Below are positions 18,416-27,816 of a DNA stretch of 64,000 nt, one piece after another. A program made the position numbers and the translations under genes. Origin of the DNA: Nocardia sp. alder85J. Its GTDB lineage: Bacteria; Actinomycetota; Actinomycetes; Mycobacteriales; Mycobacteriaceae. Position 1 is the stretch's first letter. Every line of letters begins with the position of its first letter. A model generated the notes under the pieces. The model was not told the origin of the DNA and made no database searches. It saw only the letters and a list, made by a program, of their open reading frames with translations. The stretch is from NCBI RefSeq assembly GCF_020176955.2, contig NZ_JAIUCZ020000001.1, positions 868,001-932,000 of the forward strand, in the 5' to 3' direction.

Positions 18416-19168
18416 ATGGTGGCGCACATCGGTGGAACCGTGTGGCTGCGGCAACTGCGGGCGCCGGCGCAGCCACGCGCGGTGCTGGTCTGCTTCCCGC
18501 CCGGTGGTGGGTCCGTCGGCGCCTTCCGGGCGCTGGCACGGGAATTCGACTCCGGCACCGCTGTTTTCGCCGTGCAGTATCCGGGCCGCCAGGACCGCCT
18601 GGGCGAGCCGGCGCTGCCGGATCTCGCCGCCACCGCCGAGGCGATCACCGCGGACCTCCGCACCTGGCCACCCGCCCCGCTGGCCCTGTTCGGCCACAGC
18701 ATGGGCGCCACCCTCGCCTTCGAGACCGCCCGGCGGCTGGAAGCGCAGGGCCGCACGGTAACCCACCTGTTCGCCTCCGGCCGTATCGCCCCGGACGCGC
18801 CCTACACCGGTGACCTGCACCGCGGCAGCGACTCCGATCTGATCGACGAATTGGCCAGGCTGGCCGACGATCCCGCCTCGGTGGAGATCCTGCGCACCGA
18901 ACCCGGCCTCGCCGAACTGGTACTGCCCGCGGTCCGCGACGACTACCGGGCCGTGGAGACCTACGTCCACCGCCCGGGAGAACCGTTGCGCTGCACCGTC
19001 TCCGTGCTGCTGGGCGACGACGATCCCACCGTCACCGCGGAGCAGGCCCAGCGCTGGCGCGGCCACACCACCGGCGAGTTCGAGCTGACCACCTTCCCGG
19101 GCCGCCACTTCTACCTCGACGACCGGCCCGCCGAACTCGCCCGCTTCCTCACCGCCCGGCTCGGCTGA
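18416..19168 (+). CDS. type II thioesterase (alpha/beta hydrolase)
   Basis: A 250-residue protein with the TEII opening VLVCFPPGGGSVGAFR, the AVQYPGRQDR motif, the nucleophile elbow GHSMG (Ser95) and the late histidine in FPGRHFYLDD. TEII enzymes remove misprimed or stalled acyl groups from carrier proteins of polyketide, nonribosomal peptide or lipid synthases. No NRPS or PKS is adjacent; the PUFA-like megasynthase 13 kb away is a possible partner but unproven. The gene follows tetR by 62 bases and is followed by a strong hairpin. Confidence 0.9.
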   Translation: MVAHIGGTVWLRQLRAPAQPRAVLVCFPPGGGSVGAFRALAREFDSGTAVFAVQYPGRQDRLGEPALPDLAATAEAITADLRTWPPAPLALFGHSMGATLAFETARRLEAQGRTVTHLFASGRIAPDAPYTGDLHRGSDSDLIDELARLADDPASVEILRTEPGLAELVLPAVRDDYRAVETYVHRPGEPLRCTVSVLLGDDDPTVTAEQAQRWRGHTTGEFELTTFPGRHFYLDDRPAELARFLTARLG

Positions 19169-19194
19169 TCCAGCGGCGCAACGCGCCTACCCGG

Positions 19195-19236
19195 CGGCCG
19201 GCTCGACAGTGTTCCATTGCCCTGCCGAGCCGGCCG
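19195..19236 (+). terminator. hairpin terminator after the thioesterase gene
   Basis: CGGCCGGCTCG (19195-19205) pairs perfectly over 11 bp with CGAGCCGGCCG (19226-19236), 27 bases after the stop codon; the loop is 20 bases. Confidence 0.65.
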
Positions 19237-19378
19237 GGCGGAGCGGTTCGGCTGGAGCATCACCGCGCGCGGGGCTGTGCTCGTTCGCGTCGATCTCGTA
19301 CGCGCACAACGGACCTGAGCCGATACCGAGGTCCGCGGGCCGGCCGCGCCGGACCGAGCCGTCCGGGTGGCGAGCGGT

Positions 19379-19399
19379 CCGATAGGCGTTGTCTATCGG
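19379..19399. promoter_or_regulatory. inverted repeat upstream of MBL gene
   Basis: CCGATAG (19379-19385) and CTATCGG (19393-19399) form a perfect 7-bp inverted repeat with a 7-base spacer, about 140 bases before the MBL gene start. This could be an operator or a small hairpin. No regulator can be named. Confidence 0.3.
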
Positions 19400-19540
19400 G
19401 TGTGTGGAACATTTTCACTCAGGACTGTTTCCGTCCCGTGAGCACCAAGAATCGCTCAGGATGACGTGACCCCCTGTGTCGTATGCCCGCCAGGCGAGCG
19501 AATGCGGGGTCTTCTGGGGAATCGTGGAACGGAGACAACG

Positions 19541-20386
19541 ATGCAAATCACAGTGCTGGGCTGCCGAGCGGGCGTGCCTGCGCAGGGGCAGCCAAGTTCT
19601 GGCTACCTGGTGGACACCGGGGACAGTCGCATCCTGCTGGATTGCGGGCCGGGTATCGCGACCTCGCTGTCGGCCGTCATGGATCCCGCGGACCTGGATG
19701 CGGTCGTGATCAGTCACACGCACATCGATCACGTGTACGACCTGTTGCCGCTGGGCAAGGCGCTGCTGGCGCCGGTCGCGCTGTCCGGGTTCCCGGGTGT
19801 GGAGTCGTTGTTCGGGCCGGGGCCGCACGAGATGCCGCGGGTGCCGCTGTATCTGCCGGCCGGATCCGGCCCCCTGCTGGAACGCTGGTCGGCGCTGCTG
19901 AGCACGACCACGCTGCCCCTGCTGGACCGGGTGTTCGACGGCGCCTTCGAGGTGCACGAGTACGAGCCCGACGACATCACCGCCGTCGGTGTCAGCACGC
20001 TGGAATTCGTGGAGTTGCGGCACGCCAAGCCCAATTGCGGCGTCCGGATCTGCGCGCCGAGCGGCTCGCTGGCCTACACCGGCGATACCGGGCCCACCGA
20101 GGCGCTGGTGCGGCTGGCGGCGGATATCGACCTGTTCGTGTCGGAGGCCACGCTGGCGGTGTCCGATCCCGGTGCGCACGGGCATCTGTGCGCCGCCGAC
20201 GCCGCCCGCGCGGCCGCGGCGGCTCGGGCCGGGCAGCTGCTGCTGACCCATTTCCCGACCACCGACGAGGACTGGCTGAAGGCGCGGCTGACCGAGGCCG
20301 CGGCGGAATTCGCGGGCCCGATCCACCTGGCCCGCCCGAGCGCGGTGTTCCAGGTCGGCGAGCCGGTCGTGGCGGCGCTGCGCTGA
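19541..20386 (+). CDS. metallo-beta-lactamase-fold hydrolase (RNase Z/phosphodiesterase-like)
   Basis: A 281-residue protein with the MBL fold. The opening TVLGCRAGVPAQGQPSSGYL resembles RNase Z, arylsulfatase and cAMP-phosphodiesterase relatives. The zinc motif SHTHIDH spans residues 58-64 (HxHxDH), further ligands are expected in YTGDTGPTE, and the final histidine is in LLTHF. The specific substrate is not evident. ATG 19541 follows GGAGACAACG. It is convergent with the ABC importer operon across a shared bidirectional hairpin. Confidence 0.87.
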   Translation: MQITVLGCRAGVPAQGQPSSGYLVDTGDSRILLDCGPGIATSLSAVMDPADLDAVVISHTHIDHVYDLLPLGKALLAPVALSGFPGVESLFGPGPHEMPRVPLYLPAGSGPLLERWSALLSTTTLPLLDRVFDGAFEVHEYEPDDITAVGVSTLEFVELRHAKPNCGVRICAPSGSLAYTGDTGPTEALVRLAADIDLFVSEATLAVSDPGAHGHLCAADAARAAAAARAGQLLLTHFPTTDEDWLKARLTEAAAEFAGPIHLARPSAVFQVGEPVVAALR

Positions 20387-20397
20387 AACGCCGCCGA

Positions 20398-20423
20398 TTG
20401 CCGCGGGGCCGGGCCCGCGGCAA
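20398..20423. terminator. bidirectional terminator, MBL gene / ABC operon
   Basis: TTGCCGCGGG (20398-20407) pairs perfectly with CCCGCGGCAA (20414-20423) around a 6-base loop, centred between two convergent stop codons. It ends in T/A on both strands and can serve both transcripts. Confidence 0.75.
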
Positions 20424-20432
20424 CCGGCGCGG

Positions 20433-21251
20433 TCAGCGGATGCCGGAGCGGACGAACGCGCTGACGATCTGCCGCTGCAACACCAGATACAGCGCGAACA
20501 CCGGCAGGCAGGCCAGGCCGGCCGCGGCCATCAGCGCCGACCAGTCGGTGCCCTCCGGGGAGAAGAATCCCTCCAGCCCCAGCTGGATCACCGAGCGGCT
20601 GCGCCGCAGCACCATGGCCGGCCAGAAGTACTCGTTCCACGAGGTGATGAACAGCAGGATGGCCAGCGAGGCCAGTGCGGCACGAATATTCGGCACCACG
20701 ACCGTCCACAGCGTGGCCCACGACGACCGGCCGTCCATCGTGGCCGCCTCCAGCAGTTCGCGTGGGAACGCCTGCAGGTGCTGGCGCAGCATCATGATGC
20801 CGACCGCCGAACACAGCGTCGGTACGATCACGCCGGCCAGCGTGTTGAGCAGGCCCAGTTGCACGATCACGATGTAGTTGGGCAGCATCGTCACCTGGAA
20901 CGGCACCAGCCAGGTGCCGACGAACAGCAGATAGGCCAGCTGCCGTCCGCGAAACTGCCAGCGGGTCAACGCATAGGCGGCCAGCAGACTGGTCAGCAGC
21001 TGGCCCGCGGCGGTGAGGCCGGCCACCACGAAAGTGTTCAGCAGCAATCCGCCGATGTCGATGATGTGCGCCGCGTCCCGGTAGCCCTGGACCGACAGCG
21101 GCCACGGCACCGGGGAGGCGTCGCCCACGTCGGCGGGACGCCGGAACGAGGTGGCATACATCCAGTAGATCGGGAAGACGCACGCGACGCCGAGCAGGCC
21201 GAGCACCAGGTGCCCGGCCCATCCCCGTCGCGGCCGCCGGGATTCGATCAT
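20433..21251 (-). CDS. ABC transporter permease, MalG/UgpE type
   Basis: A 272-residue protein with six hydrophobic helices and the conserved inner-membrane-component loop EAATMDGRSSWATLWTVVVP (the EAA motif contacting the ATPase) at about residues 180-205. It belongs to the CUT1 carbohydrate/glycerol-3-phosphate importer family. It is the last gene of a four-gene minus-strand operon (ATPase, binding protein, permease, permease), 29 bases after the first permease. Confidence 0.9.
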   Translation of the reverse strand: MIESRRPRRGWAGHLVLGLLGVACVFPIYWMYATSFRRPADVGDASPVPWPLSVQGYRDAAHIIDIGGLLLNTFVVAGLTAAGQLLTSLLAAYALTRWQFRGRQLAYLLFVGTWLVPFQVTMLPNYIVIVQLGLLNTLAGVIVPTLCSAVGIMMLRQHLQAFPRELLEAATMDGRSSWATLWTVVVPNIRAALASLAILLFITSWNEYFWPAMVLRRSRSVIQLGLEGFFSPEGTDWSALMAAAGLACLPVFALYLVLQRQIVSAFVRSGIR

Positions 21252-21280
21252 GTCGGCTCGTCCTTCGGAATGTCGCGGGT

Positions 21281-22243
21281 TCAGTTGTCGTGCACGCCGA
21301 GCCGGTCCGACAGGCGCACCAGCACCAGCGCCAGCACGCCGAAACCGAGGAAGAACAGCACCCCGGCCGCCGCGGCGCTACCGGCCGCGAAGCCCTGGAA
21401 CGCCGTCTCCCACAGGAAGTAGTAGATATTCGTGGTGGCCCCGCTCGGCCCGCCCTGGGTCAGGTTGTCGATCACCGGGAACGACCACTGCGCGGACAGC
21501 AGCACCGTCATCAGCGCCAGGAACAGCAGCGTGGGGGACAACAGCGGCAACAGGATCCAGCGGGTGGTCTGGCTGCGGCTCGCGCCGTCGAGGGCTGCGG
21601 CCTCGGTGTAGTCGTCGTTGATCCCGGCGATGCCGGCGGTCACGATGAGGACGGCGAAGCCGAGCACGTGCCAGCCGGTGATCACGATGATCGCCAGCTG
21701 CGCCGGGCCGGTCTGCTGCAACCAGTTCAGATCGGTGCCCAGCATCCGGTCGATCGCGCCGTAGCGGGGATCGAGCAGCCACTGCCACACCACCGCGCCG
21801 GCCACCGGCGGTACCAGCATCGGCGCGAACAGCAACGCCCGGTACAGCCCGGCGGTCCGGCCGCGCAACCGCCGGGTCGCCAGCCCCACCAGCGTCGGCA
21901 CGATCACTGTGAACGGCACCATGCCGAGGATGAAAACGACTGTCAGCCACAGACTCCGGCCCAGCTGTGGCGAGCTGAGCAGGCGGCGGTAGTTGTCCGG
22001 CCCGGCCGGTACGGCGGGGCTGGTGGGCAGCATGTCCCAGTGATAGAAGGACAGCTGCACGGTCTGCACCAGCGGCCGGTACGTCCAGAAGATCACGCAC
22101 GCCAGGGCCGGGAGCAGATAGAGGTACGGCGCGACGGCGCGCAGTACCCGGCGCCGGCGGGCCGGGCGTCCCGCAGGCGCCCGGCCCTCTTGCGGAAGTG
22201 CCTGCACCGCAGGCACTTCCACGAAGAATCCGGTGGCAGTCAC
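21281..22243 (-). CDS. ABC transporter permease, MalF/UgpA type
   Basis: A 320-residue protein with six transmembrane helices after a short basic N-terminus rich in Arg and Pro. The EAA loop reads EAAALDGASRSQTTRWILLP. This is the partner permease of the CUT1 importer. Its start overlaps the stop of the solute-binding-protein gene by 4 bases (ATGA), so the pair is translationally coupled. Confidence 0.9.
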   Translation of the reverse strand: MTATGFFVEVPAVQALPQEGRAPAGRPARRRRVLRAVAPYLYLLPALACVIFWTYRPLVQTVQLSFYHWDMLPTSPAVPAGPDNYRRLLSSPQLGRSLWLTVVFILGMVPFTVIVPTLVGLATRRLRGRTAGLYRALLFAPMLVPPVAGAVVWQWLLDPRYGAIDRMLGTDLNWLQQTGPAQLAIIVITGWHVLGFAVLIVTAGIAGINDDYTEAAALDGASRSQTTRWILLPLLSPTLLFLALMTVLLSAQWSFPVIDNLTQGGPSGATTNIYYFLWETAFQGFAAGSAAAAGVLFFLGFGVLALVLVRLSDRLGVHDN

Positions 22244-23616
22244 TTGGCCGGCATCAGCGCCGCGACCTGCTGCTGGGCCGCGGTCAGGGTCGCGGCGGGA
22301 TCGGCGTTCTGGAACACCGACTTCTCGACCGCCTCCAGCATGCCGTTGCGGATCTGCACGTAGTTGTCACCGGGGAAGGCGAGCCAGGGGTGCAGGCGCT
22401 TCAGCTGATCGAGATTCGGCCGCACCAGCGGGTTCTGGGCGACCCAGGAGGCCAGGGTGCTGTTCGGATCGTCGACCAGCCCGGTGCGCAGCGGCAGGTA
22501 GCCGATCTTACGGGCGATGATCGAGTACGCCTCGTCGCTGGTCAGGTACTTGATCAGCTCCCAGCCGGCCCGCTGCTGCGCCGGGTCGCCCGCGGTGACG
22601 AACAGCGCCGCACCGGAATTGGTCGGCGCGGTGGGCTTGTCGCCGAACTTCGGCATGGTCGCGGCGGCCAGATCCCAGTGGCCGTCGGCCGCGCCCTTGA
22701 CGAAATTGCCTTGCAGCGAGCTGCTTTCGAGGAACATGCCGATATTGCCGGCGGCGAACTGCGGGAAGGCCTGCACCTGGGTCAGCTGCGGCATCACGCC
22801 CGAGCCGACCAGATCGCGGGCCATCGCCACGGCCTCGACCGCGGGGGCGTCGGCGAAGGTCAGCGTGCTGCCGTCGCCGGAGAGCACGCTGCCGCCGTTG
22901 GAGGCGACCAGCGCCTGGTAGCACCAGTCACCGGAAACCTTGGTGAGGCAGTCGATGTAGACGCCGTCCTTGCCGGTGTGGCTCTTGATCGCCTGCGCGG
23001 CGGTCTTCACCTGGTCCCAGGTGGCCGGCGGGTCGGCGGGATCCAGCCCGGCCGCCCGGAACATCGAGGCGTTGTAGTACAGCACCGGGGTGGAGAAGAC
23101 GAAGGGCACCCCGTACGTCTTGCCCTTCCAGTCGCCGAGCGTCTTCGCGGTGTCGGCGAACGGGTGCGCCCCACCGAAATTGGCCTGCACCGCGTCCTTG
23201 CCGACCAGATCGTCGAGCGCGTGCGCGTGCAGCTTGTCGACCATGAAATCCAGGTCGCCGAAGGTCTCCTGGGCCACGGTGGGAGCGTTGCCGCCGGCGA
23301 CCTCGGTCTGGAGGCTGCTCATGGCGTTGTTGACGCCGTTGGCCGAGGCGCCGCCGGGCTTCTGCGCGGTCACGGCGATGTTCGGGTGCTGCTTGCGGAA
23401 GTTGTCCAGCAGCTCGTTGAACGTGTCGGTCCAGGGACCGGCGGTGGACAGGTTGTAGCTCTCGAAGGTGATCGAGACCTTCTGGTCGGGGGTCAGTTCG
23501 GGAACGGTGGCCACGCTGGTGCTCGGGGCGCTCGACGGCGCGCCCACGCTACAGGCGGTGAGGGTGAGCAGGGTCGCGGCGGCCGCGGCGGCGCGGGCCG
23601 GCCAGTGCCGGATCAT
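22240..23616 (-). CDS. ABC transporter solute-binding lipoprotein, UgpB/MalE type
   Basis: A 458-residue lipoprotein. The signal peptide ends in a lipobox LTAC with Cys22 as the lipidated residue, followed by a Ser/Pro linker and the family-1 binding-protein fold (for example VSITFESYNLS and KGKTYGVPFVFSTPVLYYN). It probably captures a sugar or glycerol-phosphate compound outside the membrane; the ligand cannot be read. It lies 34 bases downstream of the ATPase gene. Confidence 0.9.
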   Translation of the reverse strand: MIRHWPARAAAAAATLLTLTACSVGAPSSAPSTSVATVPELTPDQKVSITFESYNLSTAGPWTDTFNELLDNFRKQHPNIAVTAQKPGGASANGVNNAMSSLQTEVAGGNAPTVAQETFGDLDFMVDKLHAHALDDLVGKDAVQANFGGAHPFADTAKTLGDWKGKTYGVPFVFSTPVLYYNASMFRAAGLDPADPPATWDQVKTAAQAIKSHTGKDGVYIDCLTKVSGDWCYQALVASNGGSVLSGDGSTLTFADAPAVEAVAMARDLVGSGVMPQLTQVQAFPQFAAGNIGMFLESSSLQGNFVKGAADGHWDLAAATMPKFGDKPTAPTNSGAALFVTAGDPAQQRAGWELIKYLTSDEAYSIIARKIGYLPLRTGLVDDPNSTLASWVAQNPLVRPNLDQLKRLHPWLAFPGDNYVQIRNGMLEAVEKSVFQNADPAATLTAAQQQVAALMPAK

Positions 23617-23650
23617 CTCGGGGGTACTCCTCAGGGTGTAGGTGATCCAA

Positions 23651-24775
23651 TTAGGCTGGGGCAGTATCGAATTCGGGCTCCGGCTGGGCCGTTTGCGCGG
23701 TGTCGCGCCAGGCCAGCCGGCGGCCGGTGGCGGCGTCGAAGAGGTGGATCGCGCCGAGCGGGACGGTCAGGCCGGTGGTCGCGCCGGGCGCCAGGCCCAG
23801 CGGCCGCGGCCCGCGCAGGGCCAGCCGGGTGCCGCCGGCGTCCAGGTAGGCGACCTCCTCGTGGCCCATGTTCTCGACCAGTTCCACGGTCGCCCGGATC
23901 GGCGCGGTCGTGGCGTCGGCGCGGACCAGGCTTTCGGGCCGGATCCCGAGAACGACCTCGCGCGTGGGTGTCTCGCCGGGCCACAGCGGCAGGTCCAGAC
24001 CGGGAGCGCGGACCCGCAGCCGGCCGTCGGCGGTGTCGACAGTGGCCTCGACCAGGTTCATCGCCGGCGAGCCGAGGAACCCGGCGACGAACACCGAGGC
24101 GGGCCGGTCGTACACTTCCGCGGGCGCTCCGACCTGTTCCAGCTTGCCGCCGTTGAGCACCGCGACGCGGGTCGCCATGGTCAGCGCCTCGATCTGATCG
24201 TGGGTGACGTAGACGAAGGTGCAGCCGAGCCGCCGGTGCAGGTCGGACAGGTTCGCCCGGGTCGAGGTGCGCAACTGCGCGTCCAGGTTGGACAGCGGCT
24301 CGTCCATCAGGAACGCGCCCGGATCGCGGACCAGCGCGCGGCCGAGCGCGACGCGCTGCCGTTGCCCGCCGGACAGTTCGCGTGGTTTGCGGTCCAGCAG
24401 CGCGGCGAGGTCGAGGCCGGCCGCGACCTCCTCCACCCGGCGCTGGATGTCCGCGCGCGCCCGGCGCCGGGCCCGCAGCGGGAAGCCGATGTTGCGGGCC
24501 ACCGACAGATGCGGGTACAGCGCGTAACTCTGGAACACCATCGCCAGATCGCGGTCGCCGGGCGGGACGTCGGTGACATCCCGGTCGTCGATGAGCAACC
24601 GGCCCGCGCTCGGCTCCACCAGGCCCGCGATCATGCGCAGCAGGGTGGATTTGCCACATCCGCTGGGACCGAGCAGAACCAGGAACTCGCCGTCGGTGAT
24701 ATCCAGATCGATTCCGTCGACCGCCGTGACATCGCCGTATTGCTTCGTCACGCCGTGCAACCGGATACGGCTCAT
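23651..24775 (-). CDS. ABC transporter ATP-binding protein, UgpC/MsmK type
   Basis: A 374-residue ATPase with Walker A GPSGCGKST, signature LSGGQRQR, Walker B AFLMDEPLSNLDA and the switch histidine in VTHDQ. The C-terminal OB-fold domain (about 240-374) is typical of CUT1 ATPases. ATG 24775 (MSRIRLHGV) is preferred over an upstream in-frame start because it matches the usual family N-terminus. It is the first gene of the importer operon and divergent from the LysR gene. Confidence 0.93.
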   Translation of the reverse strand: MSRIRLHGVTKQYGDVTAVDGIDLDITDGEFLVLLGPSGCGKSTLLRMIAGLVEPSAGRLLIDDRDVTDVPPGDRDLAMVFQSYALYPHLSVARNIGFPLRARRRARADIQRRVEEVAAGLDLAALLDRKPRELSGGQRQRVALGRALVRDPGAFLMDEPLSNLDAQLRTSTRANLSDLHRRLGCTFVYVTHDQIEALTMATRVAVLNGGKLEQVGAPAEVYDRPASVFVAGFLGSPAMNLVEATVDTADGRLRVRAPGLDLPLWPGETPTREVVLGIRPESLVRADATTAPIRATVELVENMGHEEVAYLDAGGTRLALRGPRPLGLAPGATTGLTVPLGAIHLFDAATGRRLAWRDTAQTAQPEPEFDTAPA

Positions 24776-25102
24776 ACCGGAACTCACCTTCGACAGGGCG
24801 GTCGGCCGAAATACGCTGCGGCCGCGGACCGTGTCAGTCGAGCATTCATCCGTGTACTGCAAATGAACTGGGCCGAAACGGTTTCCGGTGCTCGGAGGCC
24901 GGTCGTGCGGGCTGATCTGCCACTATTCGGGGAGCCAATGGCCGATGGCGAAATCGTAATTGTCCGGGCCGGGTTCACGACCGGTGAACAGCCGGTTCCC
25001 TACGGCAGATATATACCTGCGCGCCACCGGATCGCGAACGGGGTTCACCGTCGGTTAGTCGAAGCGGATACGCTGATCTCACCTCACGGACGGGACCAGA
25101 CG
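24776..25102. promoter_or_regulatory. divergent promoter region, ABC importer / lysR, with inverted repeat
   Basis: The 327-base gap has lower GC and no gene. TTCACGACCGGTGAA (24974-24988) is a 5-bp inverted repeat with a 5-base spacer, and a related GGTTCAC half site recurs near 25042. This resembles a LysR-type or other dimer site from which the importer and lysR could both be controlled. Confidence 0.4.
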
Positions 25103-26065
25103 ATGGAATTCAGACTGTTGGTATCCTTCCTCGCCGTCGCGGAAGAACTGCATTTCGGACGTGCCGCGGCACGCCTGCACCTGGCTCAACCCTCACTCAG
25201 TCAGCAACTTCAGCGACTCGAACGCAGCCTCGGCGTTCGTCTCGTCGATCGCACCTCACATCAGGTCGGCCTGACCCCGGCCGGCGAGGTGTTGCGCGAG
25301 CATGCCCGGACCATCATCAATCAGACCGAAGAAGCCCGGACGGCGGTGCGCGAAGTCGCGCTCGGCCGGGCCGGGGTGCTCCGCATCGGCTACAACTTCC
25401 CTGCGGGACAACGGATTCTGCCCGCGGCACTGGCCCGGATGAACACCATACTACCCAACGTCAACGTGAACCTGGTGGACAAGCGGACCGGCCCGCAGCT
25501 CACCGCACTGGCCGACGGCGACCTGGACATCGCCCTGGTGTACGGCCGCCCGGCCTCGGCCGCGTTCCAGTTCCGCCCGCTGTTGCAGGTGCCGTTGGTG
25601 GCGGTCGTCGGCCGCGGGCACAGCTGGGCGCGTCGGTCCCGTACCTCGTTCAGCGAACTGGCCAGTCAGTCCTGCATCCTCTTCGAGCGGCAGCAGAGTC
25701 CGGCGATGTACGACGCGCTGTTCATCGCGGCCGAGCGCAGCGGCATCAAGCTGAGCGTCGATCATCTGCTCGACGATCCGAACGCGATGGGGATCATGGT
25801 GTCGGTGAAGCCGGTGGTCGGGTTCACCTCCTCGCTGCACGCCGGATTCGCCTCGGCCAACCCGGGTTACGCGCAGACCGTCACCGTCGCACTGCACGAT
25901 CCGGTACCCATCGTCGAACTGTGCGCGGTGTGGCGCGCGGACGACAACCGGCCGCTGGTGCGGTCCTTCCTCGGCTGTATCGAGTCGGCCAAACCGCTCG
26001 ACACCCAGCCCCGTCCGGACACCGCGCCGGCTGCGGCGCAGCCGACACAGGTACCGGCGCAGTAG
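25103..26065 (+). CDS. LysR family transcriptional regulator
   Basis: A 320-residue protein with the N-terminal LysR winged helix (about 1-60: FLAVAEELHFGRAAARLHLA, then QPSLSQQLQRLERSLG) and the effector-binding domain (about 90-295). The tail is Pro/Ala/Thr-rich. ATG 25103 starts exactly at the family N-terminus MEFRLLVSFL. It could regulate the divergent ABC importer (classical LysR arrangement) or the PfaD-like gene 176 bases downstream; the divergent target is the default expectation. Confidence 0.92.
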   Translation: MEFRLLVSFLAVAEELHFGRAAARLHLAQPSLSQQLQRLERSLGVRLVDRTSHQVGLTPAGEVLREHARTIINQTEEARTAVREVALGRAGVLRIGYNFPAGQRILPAALARMNTILPNVNVNLVDKRTGPQLTALADGDLDIALVYGRPASAAFQFRPLLQVPLVAVVGRGHSWARRSRTSFSELASQSCILFERQQSPAMYDALFIAAERSGIKLSVDHLLDDPNAMGIMVSVKPVVGFTSSLHAGFASANPGYAQTVTVALHDPVPIVELCAVWRADDNRPLVRSFLGCIESAKPLDTQPRPDTAPAAAQPTQVPAQ

Positions 26066-26085
26066 CTTCCGGACACACCAGGGCA

Positions 26086-26115
26086 CCGCACCCGGGAGTC
26101 CGCTCGCGGGTGCGG
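26086..26115 (+). terminator. hairpin terminator after lysR
   Basis: CCGCACCCG (26086-26094) and CGGGTGCGG (26107-26115) form a perfect 9-bp stem with a 12-base loop, 20 bases after the lysR stop. It probably separates lysR from the lipid synthase locus. Confidence 0.6.
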
Positions 26116-26241
26116 GGCCGCGGCGTGCGCGGGCGGCCCCGGCCCGCGCTCGGATCCGGCCATCACGCAACCGAATCGCGCGATGGTGATACCGATCCGC
26201 CGTATTGACCCTGCCTGCGGGTTCGCCGAAGACTTGAGACC

Positions 26242-27816
26242 GTGACGATTCCCATTGCCTCACCCGTACTGGCCAGGGACGACGACTCCATCTATCAGGC
26301 GCTGTCCGTGCTGGACCGGCCGGTGTTCGTGGTGCGTGACGATCGCGGTGTCGCGGTCACGACCGACCCGGACGCCGCGCGCGGCCTCCGGGTGCTCGCC
26401 TCGGCACCCGCGCTGCGACCGGAAGCATTGGGGGACAGTGAGTTCCGCAAGGCGCACGGTGTGCGCTACGCCTATCACGCCGGCGCGATGGCGAACGGGA
26501 TCGCCTCGGCCGCGCTGGTGACCGCGATGGCCCGCGCCGGGCTGCTGGCCTCGTTCGGCGCCGGTGGTGTGCTGCCCGCCCGGATCGACGACGCGCTGGC
26601 CACGATCCGCCGGGAGGCGCCGGGAAAGCCGTTCGCGTGCAATGTGATCCACAGTCCCAGCGAGCCCGCGCTGGAGTGGTCCATCGTCGAGGCCTGCCTG
26701 CGGCACGAGGTCCGGTGCGTCGAGGCGTCGGCGTTCATGGACCTGACGCCGCACATCGTGCGGTACCGGCTGGCCGGACTGCACCGCGACCCCAGTGGCC
26801 GGGTGGTGTCGCGTAATCGCTTGATCGCCAAGGTTTCTCGTGGCGAGGTCGCGGAGCTTTTCCTGCGACCGGCCCCGGCGGCGCTGGTGCGCGGGCTGCG
26901 CGAAGCGGGCGAGATCACCGCCGAGCAGGCGGAACTGGCCGCGTCGATCCCGATGGCCGACGACATCACCGGCGAGGCCGACTCCGGCGGCCACACCGAC
27001 CGCCGCCCGCTGGTGGTGCTGCTGCCGTCGCTGCTCGCGCTGCGCGACCGGATCCGGCGGGAGTGCGGTTACGCCCACCGGGTCCGGGTCGGCGCCGCCG
27101 GTGGCATCGGCACCCCGGCCGCCGCGGTGGCGGCGTTCACCATGGGCGCGGCGTACGTGGTCACCGGCTCGATCAATCACGCGTCGGTCGAGGCCGCGCA
27201 GTCCGAGGCGGCCAAGCGGCTGCTGACCGCGGCCGGGGTCGCCGACACGGTGATGGCGCCGTCGTCGGACATGTTCGAACTCGGCGTCGATGTGCAGGTT
27301 CTGCAACGCGGCACGATGTTCGCGAGCCGGGCCCGGCGGCTGTACGACACCTACCGCGCCTATTCCGGCGTGGACGCGATTCCCGCCGCCGAGCGCGCGG
27401 AGATCGAGCAGCGGATCCTCCAGCGCGGCTTCGACGAGGTGTGGGCCGACTGCGTGCAGTACTTCAGCGCACGCGATCCGGAGCAGATCGAGCGGGCCGC
27501 CGGCAACCCGAAGCGGCGGATGGCGCTGATCTTCCGCTGGTACCTCGGCCGTTCCTCGGGCTGGGCCATGTCCGCGGCCCCCGAGCGCGCGGCGGACTAC
27601 CAGATCTGGTGCGGCCCGGCGATGGGCGCGTTCAACGAATGGGTGGCCGGCACCTACCTCGCCGCGCCGGGCCACCGGCACGTCACCGAACTCGCGGCGC
27701 AGATCATGCGCGGCACGGCGTTCGCGTCGCGGGTGGGCCAGTTGCGCGCGGCCGGGGTGCGGCTGCCGTCGCGCTGCTCGACCTACATTCCCGTCCCGCT
27801 GACCGGGGGAGCATGA
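26242..27816 (+). CDS. PfaD-like enoyl reductase of a PUFA/secondary-lipid synthase
   Basis: A 524-residue protein starting at GTG 26242. It has the FMN-binding nitronate-monooxygenase/FabK-like TIM barrel of PfaD: VRYAYHAGAMANGIASAALV, FACNVIHSPSEPALEW, VRYRLAGLHRDPSGRVVSRN, then the phosphate-binding AAGGIGTPAAAVAAFTMGA with YVVTGSINHASVEA. In PUFA synthases PfaD is a free-standing enoyl reductase that saturates chosen double bonds while the chain sits on PfaA carrier domains. The matching PfaA-like gene is 6 kb downstream. Its stop overlaps the start of the next gene. The PfaD family is clear; the product is not known. Confidence 0.9.
   Translation: MTIPIASPVLARDDDSIYQALSVLDRPVFVVRDDRGVAVTTDPDAARGLRVLASAPALRPEALGDSEFRKAHGVRYAYHAGAMANGIASAALVTAMARAGLLASFGAGGVLPARIDDALATIRREAPGKPFACNVIHSPSEPALEWSIVEACLRHEVRCVEASAFMDLTPHIVRYRLAGLHRDPSGRVVSRNRLIAKVSRGEVAELFLRPAPAALVRGLREAGEITAEQAELAASIPMADDITGEADSGGHTDRRPLVVLLPSLLALRDRIRRECGYAHRVRVGAAGGIGTPAAAVAAFTMGAAYVVTGSINHASVEAAQSEAAKRLLTAAGVADTVMAPSSDMFELGVDVQVLQRGTMFASRARRLYDTYRAYSGVDAIPAAERAEIEQRILQRGFDEVWADCVQYFSARDPEQIERAAGNPKRRMALIFRWYLGRSSGWAMSAAPERAADYQIWCGPAMGAFNEWVAGTYLAAPGHRHVTELAAQIMRGTAFASRVGQLRAAGVRLPSRCSTYIPVPLTGGA

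Larger units (their letters stand above)
19169..19540. other. 372-bp intergenic region, thioesterase / MBL gene
   Basis: No gene seen. It contains a terminator-like hairpin at 19195-19236, an inverted repeat at 19379-19399, and a lower-GC segment (about 19400-19470) that probably holds the MBL gene promoter. Confidence 0.6.
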
